NCBI GenBank assembly: GCA_963813345.1
Contig: CAWEYR010000006.1
Location: 1-47,035 of the forward strand
Reading direction: 5' to 3'
Length of the DNA stretch: 47,035 nucleotides
Source of the DNA: CAWDDA01 sp963813345
GTDB lineage: Bacteria > Acidobacteriota > Blastocatellia > RBC074
The stretch's first letter is position 1, and every line of letters starts with the position of its first letter. Positions 9,183 through 17,400 of the stretch are shown one piece after another. Position numbers and translations under genes: made by a program. A model generated the notes under the pieces. It was not told where the DNA came from, did not search any database, and saw only the letters and a program-made list of their open reading frames with translations.

Positions 9183-9388
9183 AGAACCGTCTTCGCGTAA
9201 TTCGTGCCGAACGAGACTGGTCGCAGGCCGATCTGGCGGACCGGCTTGGCGTCTCCAGGCAAACCGTCAATGCAATCGAGAACGGAAAGTATGATCCGAG
9301 CCTTCCACTCGCCTTCAAAATCGCTCGCCTCGTGAATCAGCTGATCGAAGAGGTCTTTCAGTACGATGAGACCGATGAGAACTCGTAA
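9179..9388 (+). CDS. XRE-family transcriptional regulator (YozG-like)
   Basis: Short DNA-binding protein of 69 residues, almost only a helix-turn-helix: MKNRLRVIRAERDWSQADLA, then DRLGVSRQTVNAIENGKYDP, the diagnostic recognition-helix region. The start at 9179 has GGAGG eight bases upstream and overlaps the stop of the restored membrane protein (ATGA), so I prefer it to the earlier in-frame ATG at 9116. Ends ETDENS with an acidic tail. Proteins of this size and sequence usually repress their own two-gene operon; the TGACA repeats at the promoter are possible sites, which is inference. Confidence 0.85.
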   Translation: MKNRLRVIRAERDWSQADLADRLGVSRQTVNAIENGKYDPSLPLAFKIARLVNQLIEEVFQYDETDENS

Positions 9389-9389
9389 T

Positions 9390-9477
9390 TTGGAGCGCGG
9401 CGGCTTGGCGCCGCTTTAGTCTCCCGCCGAGTAATCCGATCGGGAGACTAAAGCGGCGCCAAGCCGCCGCACTCCAA
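9390..9477. repeat. Near-perfect 37-base-arm inverted repeat, TTGGAGTGCG family (copy 2)
   Basis: Arms 9390-9426 and 9441-9477 pair over 37 bases with one mismatch, around a 14-base loop. It starts two bases after the regulator stop and ends 15 bases before the stop of the convergent membrane gene, so it may end both transcripts, though there is no T-tract. The best-preserved copy of its family. Confidence 0.95.
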
Positions 9478-9491
9478 TACGGCCTGCGGCG

Positions 9492-10376
9492 TTAACCGAT
9501 CCCACGCCATTTCACTAACAGTGCTGCCCACGGGACCTCATCGTAGAGGAGTACCAGAATCCATGCTGTCAGGTAGCTGAAACGCAGCCAGCGATGCCCG
9601 GAACCGCAGAGCGCAAGGCCCATCGTCAGCAGCAGCCATCCGAAGCCTGCGACGGGCGCAAATGCATATGTCACCACGCAAAACACGAGCAGAGGCAGAT
9701 AACGAAGCATCAAAGCGCGACCGCGTAGCGGAATGAAACAACCCAGAACAACGAGAATTTCGAGAATGAGCACGCCCCAGGTTGATATGGTGACAAGCAC
9801 GCGGAATGCTGTTGGCTCGGCCAGCGCAGGCTCATCCAGTAACTCGGCGCCTTCCGGCAGCGGCTTCAGATACTCACGCGACTCAGCGAGCTGCTGCTTC
9901 GTAATGCCACCTAAAAGAAGTGTCGCGCTCTCGAACCGCGCATCGGTGAGCAAAGTTACGCGGAAGAATCGCCCATCGAGGTAATCTGGTGAAAGGAGAG
10001 CCTTCCAGATCACCGCCATCAGGAATGCGAATCCGATGAGCAGGAGACTGCTCCGGCGGATCACCTCGGCGCCATCGGCCGCCCCTAGCGCGAGTGCAAT
10101 CGCAAGACACCAGTATGCGAGCAGATAAACATGGTTGTCGGGAAGCGGCCAGTCCGCGATGATTCTGATCCCGACAAGTGCTGCGAGCGCGTACCACGTA
10201 GCGGGCGCGCGCTGCACGCGCGGCAGCGCGATGCTGAGACCCGCGAGCGCAAGGATGAGCGGCCGCACTCCCCACGATCCCATCGGACGCATCAATAGAA
10301 TGATTGCCGTCAGGGGAAGGACGATCCCGGTCATGCCGAGATCGCTAGCGGGAGTTATCAACCGCTTGATCGACAT
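9492..10376 (-). CDS. Multi-pass membrane protein (HTTM/DoxX-like), unknown role
   Basis: Intact 294-residue protein with about eight predicted membrane helices, for example GIVLPLTAIILLM, ILALAGLSIALP, LLLIGFAFLMAVIW and LRYLPLLVFCVVTYAFA. A soluble loop in the middle carries FESATLLLGGITKQQLAESR. The layout resembles HTTM or DoxX-type membrane proteins, but no catalytic motif is seen, so the assignment is tentative. The ATG at 10376 lies inside the 3' end of the upstream 157-residue gene (32-base overlap), a sign of translational coupling. It is the last gene of a minus-strand operon and is followed by the inverted repeat at 9390-9477. Confidence 0.7.
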   Translation of the reverse strand: MSIKRLITPASDLGMTGIVLPLTAIILLMRPMGSWGVRPLILALAGLSIALPRVQRAPATWYALAALVGIRIIADWPLPDNHVYLLAYWCLAIALALGAADGAEVIRRSSLLLIGFAFLMAVIWKALLSPDYLDGRFFRVTLLTDARFESATLLLGGITKQQLAESREYLKPLPEGAELLDEPALAEPTAFRVLVTISTWGVLILEILVVLGCFIPLRGRALMLRYLPLLVFCVVTYAFAPVAGFGWLLLTMGLALCGSGHRWLRFSYLTAWILVLLYDEVPWAALLVKWRGIG

Positions 10377-10815
10377 GCCAGGTAAGACTCCTCAGCTGAT
10401 GATCTTTCGCGTCGAGAGTCCCGGCCTTGAACTCTGTCCGCCAGACCTCGAGCCTCACCCTTTCGACTGGTCTTCCGTATCTTTGTTCACGGGAAAGGAC
10501 CGCTTGCCCAAGTCCAATGAGCATAGCGTCTGAAGGGAAGAGCTGCGCCCGGCCAGCTGCGAACTCCTGCGAGGGTGCGATTTCGAGCTCTTCGGATCGC
10601 CCGGGCGCCTCGACAAAGACGCGGACGTAGCGAAACGCAGTGCCATCAGTTGTCGCGAACATGCCAAAGCCGCCGCCCTTCCACGGGCTAAGAGCGGCGG
10701 TCCTGGCGAGGACGATCTGTACGCTCGCGACAACGATCAGCAGAAGAGCGGGGAGCCAGACGCGCCACTGATGGCGCATTGCAGTCAACGCGGCGCGGTG
10801 AAGTGGCTCTCGCAT
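10345..10815 (-). CDS. Single-pass membrane protein with WKGGGFGMF motif
   Basis: Protein of about 157 residues, not assigned to a named family. One N-terminal membrane helix (WRVWLPALLLIVVASVQIVL) is followed by a soluble domain that begins SPWKGGGFGMFATTDGTAFR, a Gly-rich motif that looks conserved, then IDV-type beta-rich sequence. I use ATG 10815; an in-frame TTG at 10827 is possible. It starts 13 bases after the stop of the repeat protein and overlaps the next membrane gene by 32 bases, so the three are almost certainly one transcript. The tight coupling suggests that it works with the multi-pass protein. Function unknown. Confidence 0.7.
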   Translation of the reverse strand: MREPLHRAALTAMRHQWRVWLPALLLIVVASVQIVLARTAALSPWKGGGFGMFATTDGTAFRYVRVFVEAPGRSEELEIAPSQEFAAGRAQLFPSDAMLIGLGQAVLSREQRYGRPVERVRLEVWRTEFKAGTLDAKDHQLRSLTWHVDQAVDNSR

Positions 10816-10827
10816 TCCACGAATCAA

Positions 10828-11419
10828 TTAACGCGGCGGTGCTACAACCTGATAGGCGACCTCTCCACCGTTCATGACCCGCGCGTAATAAGTGTTCTCA
10901 TAGAGCCAATAAGTTGTACCAGCGACGACGACTGTCGTAGCTGCGGTGGGTGGGCGCGCGAGCATCGTCCCGACGGCAATTGCGGTAGTAACGCCCGCGA
11001 CCGCTCTCCATGCCTCGTAGTCCTCATAGCGGTTTCCAACGACGACCGAGCCGTGGCGGCCAACCGCAGCGACGCCTTCCTCGCCGGCGACTACAGCTCC
11101 GTGCCGTCCGACGGATGCATTGACGTCGATGTCGCCCTGGACTGTAGCGCCATGTCTTTCCGACGGCGGCGTAGCCTTCATCGCCTTTGACGACCGTATT
11201 ACCATGCCTGCCAGTAGCAGCAGCAGCATTATCGCCCTTGACGGCCGCACCCCCCTGCCTGGTTGTAGCAGCAGAAGCATTATCGCCCTTGACGGCCGTA
11301 CCCTGCCGTCCACTGCGGACCTGACCCGAGACACTCACCCAGGCCAGCCCGGCGATCAGAGCGAGAGCGACGGTTGAAGTGATTAACGCGTAACCATTGA
11401 GTCGTTTCTTTGTGTTCAT
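10828..11419 (-). CDS. Exported GRxGxxVxG tandem-repeat protein, one frame break
   Basis: Unrecognised exported protein of about 196 residues. ATG 11419 has GGAGG upstream; YALITSTVALALIAGLAWVS is a signal peptide or anchor. The body is six tandem units of 16-18 residues: GRQGTAVKGDNASAATT, RQGGAAVKGDNAAAAT, GRHGNTVVKGDEGYAAV, GRHGATVQGDIDVNASV, GRHGAVVAGEEGVAAV, GRHGSVVVGNRYEDY. Regular Gly and Val spacing suggests a beta-solenoid, which is inference. A hydrophobic C-terminal part follows (VAGVTTAIAVGTMLARPP) and then a Tyr-rich tail. One extra A at about 11158 breaks the frame between repeats three and four; the repeat continues exactly on the other side. It lies 20 bases after the DUF2092-type gene and before two membrane genes in the same operon. 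Confidence 0.75.
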
Positions 11420-11438
11420 TTCGTCAGTTCCTCCTTCC

Positions 11439-12339
11439 TTACTTCTTTGGTGTTGCGGCGCCTTCTTTAGCCGCCTTGGCTTTTTCTTTGAGGTCTTGAA
11501 TGGCCGCGCCAGCGCGTTCTTTAGTCTCCGCGGCTTTTTCCTTGAGGTTAGGAATGACCGCGCTAGCGCGTTGAATCACCGGGATGCCCTCGTAATCGGC
11601 GGGCACATTAGGAGCAAAAGTTGCATCGGTGACTTGTGGCGAGAGGTTCCAGTCCTTGAGCAGGATTGTCGACTTCGGCTGGCCGCGTCGCGCCTTGTAA
11701 GTGATGTCAAGCTTTTTTGGCAGTGGATCACCGGATGATGGTATCCAGATCGAAAAATCAACATTCGGGTGCTGATATGCAAGCACGTTGCAGTCAACGC
11801 CGTCGATTGTTTCTTTCCGGTCCCAACCGCCCGTTGTCTCCGCGCTAACGTACGAACCTTGCGGATCGAGCGTAAGAAGGTCTGCCACCGGCAATGGGAT
11901 GCCGTATTTGCTGGTAATTACGTCGGCTGTCTCGTCGAGCGTGGGTGGAGCGCCGAATTGGCCGAAGACCTTCTCCTTGTGTGAGACGAGCGTCACCTTT
12001 TTGCCATCGTAGAATCCCTCGAGGTCACGGTCGCCCGTGGTCTTGAACCACAATCGGTCTGGTCGCCTCAATGCAAGCTGACGGTTCACATTGTGCTTGA
12101 CCTTTTCATTGTTGCGCCGCACGCGTTCAACGGTCTCGGTTGTTGAAAACGTGACCGCTTGCGCCGACTTGAGCTTGTCGCTCATCGCGGTAAGGATCGC
12201 TTTGCCCTCCGCCCGTTTCTCCTCAGCTGTCACCGGCGCTGCTGGAGGTTTTGTTGTATCTGGTTTCTCGCTACACGCCAGCGCCGTGAAAGCGGCAAGC
12301 AAGGCTGTAATCGCTAATCAGTTTTCTTCTGTAGTTCAT
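11439..12339 (-). CDS. DUF2092-type lipoprotein, one frame break near the start
   Basis: Predicted lipoprotein of about 300 residues of the DUF2092 family, which resembles LolA/LolB-type lipid-binding folds; its function is not established. With ATG 12339 the start is MNYRRKLIS followed, after a frame change at about 12315, by LLAAFTALAC, a good lipobox with Cys at the cleavage site. The body has VTFSTTETVERVR, RRPDRLWFKTTGDRDLEGFY, VDCNVLAYQHPNVDFSIWI and LKDWNLSPQVTDATFAP, typical of the family. The C-terminus is an unusual Ala/Lys/Glu-rich helical repeat, with NLKEKAAETKERAGAAI and DLKEKAKAAKEGAA as two similar units. First gene of the operon that continues with the GRxGxxVxG repeat protein 20 bases downstream. 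Confidence 0.78.
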
Positions 12340-12455
12340 GCGGATATCCCTTTCGTCTCGCCAGTCAAATTGGGAAGTGCGAACGGGGGAGCGTCGCGTA
12401 GTAGAGCCACGAATGAAAGAATCTCCCCGAAGTGTGAACTCAAAACATCTACGAA

Positions 12456-13376
12456 TCAAGGCCGAAGATGAGCGTTCGCGCGTTTGCGCTCGAGCTCTTC
12501 GAGAGTTCGCGGCCAGTCCTCCTTCAGCAATCGAGAGAGCCCGCGATCCGCGAGCAGCCGTCCGCCAGTCTGGCAGGCAGGGCAGTAGTTTGCCTCATTC
12601 TCTGCATATGCGATTCGCTGTATCGGTGTATTGCACTTCGGACACGGCTTGCCGAAGCGGCCGTGCGCCGCCATCTCTTCGCGGAAAGCAGTAACTTTTT
12701 CTGGAAAGCGTTCCCTGGCCTCGCTTCGAAGTTTGTCGAGCCAGAACCCGAGCGTGCCGTGCACGGCATCGTAAAGTCGTTGAATTTCGGCTTCGTCCAT
12801 CCGCTTCGTCAGCTTGAGCGGCGAGAGGCCCGCGGCATGAAGAATCTCGTCGGAATAGGCATTGCCGATTCCGCTGAAGATGTGAGGATCGGTTAGTGAC
12901 CGCTTGAGCGTGTGGTTTTCGCGAGTCAGTGCATCGCGAAAACGATCGAGATCAGCTTCGAGGACTTCAAGTCCTCCTGGGTCGTGAGAACTTAACGCCG
13001 CCTCCCCTCGGACCAGGTGGAGAGATGCCCGCTTCCTCGATCCCGCTTCAGTCAAAACCAGAGTTCCGGTCGGAAAATGAAAAGTCGCAAGCGTCAGTCG
13101 ATTGGGTCGGGCCAGCTTCTCTGATTTCTCTTTCCACTTAAAGCGCCCCGCAATCATCAAGTGAATGACGAGAAAAAGATCCTCATCGAGGCCGATGACG
13201 ATCCTTTTTCCCAGACGACGAAGATGGGTAACTTTCTTCCCTGTGGCTGCAATCAATGGAGGATCAACTGAACGGAGGACAAAGGGATTGTGAATCTGGA
13301 TGGCCTCGATGTTTTGGCTTACAACACGAGGCTCGAGGGCTTCGAGGTAAGCCGCAATGTCAGGTAGCTCTGGCAT
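12456..13376 (-). CDS. mutM: Formamidopyrimidine-DNA glycosylase (Fpg/MutM family)
   Basis: Base-excision-repair enzyme that removes oxidised purines and nicks the abasic site. The protein is intact at 306 residues, slightly longer than the usual 270-290. The N-terminus MPELPDIAAYLEAL carries the catalytic Pro (residue 2 before processing) and Glu. The middle has LTDPHIFSGIGNAYSDEIL, the helix-two-turn-helix region with the conserved Asn. The C-terminal zinc finger is present: CPKC, then 17 residues later CPAC, ending at GGRLLADRGLSR. The 25-residue tail after the finger is Arg/Glu/Lys-rich and unusual. Fpg and Nei (endonuclease VIII) share this layout; the start PELPD and length favour the Fpg group. 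It stands alone, with a perfect palindrome upstream. Confidence 0.88.
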   Translation of the reverse strand: MPELPDIAAYLEALEPRVVSQNIEAIQIHNPFVLRSVDPPLIAATGKKVTHLRRLGKRIVIGLDEDLFLVIHLMIAGRFKWKEKSEKLARPNRLTLATFHFPTGTLVLTEAGSRKRASLHLVRGEAALSSHDPGGLEVLEADLDRFRDALTRENHTLKRSLTDPHIFSGIGNAYSDEILHAAGLSPLKLTKRMDEAEIQRLYDAVHGTLGFWLDKLRSEARERFPEKVTAFREEMAAHGRFGKPCPKCNTPIQRIAYAENEANYCPACQTGGRLLADRGLSRLLKEDWPRTLEELERKRANAHLRP

Positions 13377-13393
13377 TCAGAAGGCGCGCTTTT

Positions 13394-13464
13394 AACCACA
13401 CACTAAAGTGTGAACTCAAACCTCGTGGCCTACGAGGTTTGAGTTCACACTTTAGTGTGTGGTT
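13394..13464. repeat. Perfect 33-base-arm palindrome (GTGTGAACTCAAAC type)
   Basis: Arms 13394-13426 and 13432-13464 are exact reverse complements around the 5-base loop GGCCT. It begins 13 bases after the esterase stop (minus strand). The inner GTGTGAACTCAAA also occurs singly at 12431-12443 and, as TGAACTCAAAC, in the centre of the repeat at 30751-30777. No T-tract on the esterase strand. Confidence 0.97.
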
Positions 13465-13477
13465 GCATTGATGTCGT

Positions 13478-14353
13478 CTAACGTTTGAACTCCAGGCCGA
13501 GCCATTCGCCAAAGCGTTCAATCCAGGTGTCTGATGGCAGGTTCTGTTTGCGCATTCCGAATCCATGGCCGCCCTTTGAATACATGTGAAGTTCGGCTGA
13601 CTTTCCGGCCTGAATCCATTTGCTGTAAAGCTTGATGCTGTCGGCCGCCAGCCCAAGCTGGTCATTGGTAGCTGCGACGATGAAAAGCGGCGGCCCGTCC
13701 TTTGGAACATCCGATTCCTTGATCGCGCCCATATAAGGATAGATAGGCGCAACAAAGTCGGGCCGGCTATCACCGGTATAAGCGAATGCGACAGCAGCTG
13801 CGACGGTGCCACCTGCAGAAAAGCCCATCAAGCCGACGTGCTGTGGTGAAACTCCAAACTCGCGTGCGTGTTTGCGAACATAGGTCACTGCGGCGATCCC
13901 GTCGGCGATCGCTAGCGGTACGACTGGCTCCATGTCCGCTTGCATCTTTTGCGGGTTGGATGACTTCGCCATCATTTCCTGCACTCCGTCGGCGCCGGTC
14001 GGAACAAGCCGGTACTTAAGAACAAAAGCAGCGATGCCTCGAGCGTTGAGCCATTTGGCTACATCGACACCTTCGCTGTTGATCGAAAGTGCGTGAAACC
14101 CGCCACCCGGACAAACTATGACCGCGGTCTTCTTGTCGTTTGCAGCTTCAGGCAGATAGACAGTCAACGTCGGGTTGACGACGTTTGTGACCACCTGTGT
14201 ATTGAAGATCGGTGAGAAGTAATCCTTCTCCTTGTGCGTCCACGATTCAGACCCTGGCGCCGCGCCCGAATACAGCGGAATCACTTTTTGAGCATTTGCT
14301 CCTGCTGCCAAAACCAGAAGCATACAAACAGCTATCGCAGCATTCGTTTTCAT
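13478..14353 (-). CDS. Secreted alpha/beta-hydrolase esterase
   Basis: Predicted secreted carboxylesterase of the BD-FAE/acetyl-xylan-esterase-like group, about 291 residues and intact. I start at ATG 14353 (GGGAG three bases upstream), which gives MKTNAAIAVCMLLVLAAGAN as a signal peptide cut after ANA; the upstream extension reads into repeat DNA. Domain features: VIVCPGGGFHALS as the oxyanion-hole HGGG-like loop, LMGFSAGGTVAAA with the nucleophile Ser in GxSxG, ATNDQLGLAADS with a likely Asp, and KGGHGFGM with the catalytic His. All three triad positions are present. Such enzymes deacylate plant polysaccharides, which fits the rhamnosidase and sulfatase elsewhere in the window; the substrate is inference. 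Confidence 0.85.
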   Translation of the reverse strand: MKTNAAIAVCMLLVLAAGANAQKVIPLYSGAAPGSESWTHKEKDYFSPIFNTQVVTNVVNPTLTVYLPEAANDKKTAVIVCPGGGFHALSINSEGVDVAKWLNARGIAAFVLKYRLVPTGADGVQEMMAKSSNPQKMQADMEPVVPLAIADGIAAVTYVRKHAREFGVSPQHVGLMGFSAGGTVAAAVAFAYTGDSRPDFVAPIYPYMGAIKESDVPKDGPPLFIVAATNDQLGLAADSIKLYSKWIQAGKSAELHMYSKGGHGFGMRKQNLPSDTWIERFGEWLGLEFKR

Positions 14354-14375
14354 ATCTCCCTGAGTTTGGACTTCA

Positions 14376-14470
14376 AGCTGATTAGCTTGGCATCGCTTTC
14401 GTCCGCTAGCATCGTCCACGAGCAAAGCTGCCAAGCTACGCACTCCAAATTCGGCGCTCCAGCTCTGCAC
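14376..14470. repeat. Eroded inverted-repeat remnant upstream of the esterase
   Basis: The spacer between the long cytochrome gene (stop 14474) and the esterase start carries ACGCACTCCAAATT and GGCGCTCCAG, matching the ends of the TTGGAGTGCG family, plus AGCTTGGC / GCCAAGCT as short inverted arms. No coding sequence is seen. Confidence 0.45.
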
Positions 14471-14473
14471 CAT

Positions 14474-17400
14474 CTATCTCTGCCCGCTACGTGAGAAAGG
14501 CTCTGCACGACTCGTGGCTGGTGCAACACCCACCTGCGGATAATCTGATAGCCTCTCTCTGCAGGCAGAAACCGCCGTCCACCCTGATGGCCGTCCTCTT
14601 TGCCTGTCTGAACATTGAGAGGTTTGCGCAGCAGCTTACTCGACTCGATGTCGGTTACGTTGACGCGCTGTTGCAGAGTCATATAGTTCTTCACCATCTT
14701 CGGCAACGAGCCATAACCGTTGCCATCAGGCGCTGACAGCTCCATCGAAGGTACGCGGCCCGGCACGCCGTGACATTTGAGACACGACATCTCATCTGTA
14801 CGCTGGTTCCGGTTGAGTTCCGGCGCCACGTAGTCGTTGAAGTACCGGAAGCTGGAAACAAATTCGGGCGTCAGATTTGGCTGACCTTGCGAATCCTTGA
14901 GCCAGACCGCCAGCGGTTCCTTCTTCACGGCATCCTGCAAGTCAGCCATCCACGCTTTCTCATTGCTGCCCTGAAGCGCATTGCGAGCGGCTTCGTTCTT
15001 TTCAGTCTCAGCAATCTTCGTAACGCCTGCTTGGATGGTCGGGTCTTTTCTTAGTGCAGTGGTATTGGCCATTCGCAGCGCGATGTTACGGCTCATTACC
15101 GGCGTTTCAGGACTGAGCATCTGCACATAAAGCTCGATGGCTCGCGCGCGGGCCGCCGCGACCTCAGGCGGAAGCTGCTGAACTCGCATCGCGGTTGCCT
15201 GACGTCTCAACCTCGGGAATCCCATCACCGTAAGATGTTACCCAGCTCACGCCCGGCAGCCAGAAGTGATTGATCAACGGATTCTTCGTTGCGCCGGGGA
15301 TGAATCGCAGCAACGCGTCGGTGTGCAGATCGGGATTCGCCGCCAGCATCGCGCCCATCCGGTCAGCGATATACCAGTCGGCATCCGGCAATCCCATCGG
15401 CCTGACCGCGGCTGCCGCGGCATCGAGGATCTTCTTCATCTCCTCGGCGCCTGGCTCAACATTGAACTTTGGAATCAGCAGCCGGTAAAGCAGCTCGCGT
15501 TGTTCGAGGGTCTTTGGTACAGCCCATTTTGCGCGTGCGAAGAGCCGCAGAACAGGCTGCGCGAGCGTCTGGCGCCGATCATAGTCCTGCGCGCCGCGAT
15601 GAATCTGTTCGACCAGCGGCTCGACCTTCTCCTGCACTCCAGGCAATGTAACCGCGCTCGGATCGGAGACGGCGGCTGCGGCCAGCGTCCGCAACTCTTC
15701 AGGGCCATTTGTCGAGTAGTCAATGATCCGGTCCTGCAATGGCTGGTATGCGACATTCGCCGCGCCTTCCATCACAAGCCTGCAGCTCGGGCATGTCAGC
15801 TTTGCCGGTGCGATTCCACAAACGCATCGTCGCCTTGCCCATCATCGCGGCACTGCCCTCGGTGATGTAGCCCATCTGCCCGGGACCGCCGTCGCCACCC
15901 GAAGTGTTGTAGAACGTCGCGGCGATCGCGACCAGCCGCCGCGCCAGCACGATCTCTTGCACTCGCTCGGAAACGTCTCGTCGTCGAGTTTCTGTTCGAG
16001 CGATTTGAAGAGCGCCGAGAGTTCTTTGTACTGATGCTCTTCGCTGCCGTTGGCCTTGTGTCCATTGGCGATGAAGAGCGCGTGGCTCTGGTAGCGGAAA
16101 CAGTTTTCAACCAGCGCGTTCGGTTCGGGTGAGAGCAGCTTTCGCGTCCAGGCCTGTTGGATCGATTCGCGCATTGGCGGATTCCAGACCCACCATTGCC
16201 ACGCCGCTTTCGCGGCCCACGCGCGCACGCCCGGATGCGGATCATCATTGAGCGCGCGGTCGAGCAGTCGCGTCAACCGCTGTCTTGTCAAAACGCGGCT
16301 CGGTCATCACCGCATCGGCGCGCATACCCAGCGATTTGAGAATGCTCTCGCGCGTCAGGTCGTCGCCTTTTTCATACGCCGCGAAAACGCTTGCGAAGCC
16401 CGACGTCATCGAGCAGCGTCTGCTCCATCGCCCACGCCGAAGCGTCGCGCACCATCTTTACCGGATCTCCCATCAGACGGATGAGCGGTGGGACTCCGCG
16501 TTCGTTTTGCACTCCGCCCAGAGCCATCGCACCCCAGAAACGAACTTGCGGACTGGAATGCGACGCTGCCTGAATCATCAAATCAATCAGCGCCGGATCA
16601 TTTGTATGCGACAAGGCGCGAACGCGCGCGATCGCCGCCAACAGCGATTCTCCGCGGCGCGGCACAAAGGCGTCTCGTCGACGGTTTGTCGGGCGTCGAC
16701 GGGGTAAAGCCGCGCGAGCGCGTGCAGCGCATAGGCCGTCGTAACGAAACCCGTGAGCGCACCTTTGTTCCACCTGCCGTAAGGGTCCTGCGTGCGCAAG
16801 CAGCGCTTTGACTCCGCGAGCAACTGCGGGATCATTCGCGTCAAAGCCCAGAGCTTGAAGTGCGATCAGCGCCAGCGCCGTCGGCGCAGGATCGAACTCA
16901 CCGTTGGTCTTCCACGTCTTGTCCATCACCGCGGCTTTCCGGGATCGAAGCCCCAGGAGCCGTCGGCATTCTGAATCGCTCGCAACCGCGCTTCGTCTTT
17001 CTTCAATTGCTCCTGAATCCGGGCCAGGAGATTGGCAGCGTCGGCAGCGCTCTTGAGCTGATACGCCGGGAATTGCGCGGGAGGTGGCTCAGCAGGTTTC
17101 CCTGAATCCGACGGTTTAGGTGGAGCGCACTGCTTCGGGCTGCTGTTGCGGGGGTGGTTGCTGCGGCAGCGTTTGTTGAATTGATCGCGCCTTCTCGTTC
17201 TGCGCAATGTAATCCTGCGGGAAGAATCGTTTGAAGAACTCGATGCGATGCGAGAGATCGTCCGAGAAGCGCGGGTTCACTCCGAGCATCTTCTCGGCCT
17301 TCTCTTCAAGCGCGGCGAAATAGCGCGGATGCGAAGTGCGATCCCATGCCACGCGCAAAATCTCTCCGGCATAGTTGTAGACCACTGCCTGGCCCACATT

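Noticed and set aside
13394..13464. Canonical rho-independent terminator
   Set aside because: The arms are far longer than usual and no T-tract follows on the esterase strand.
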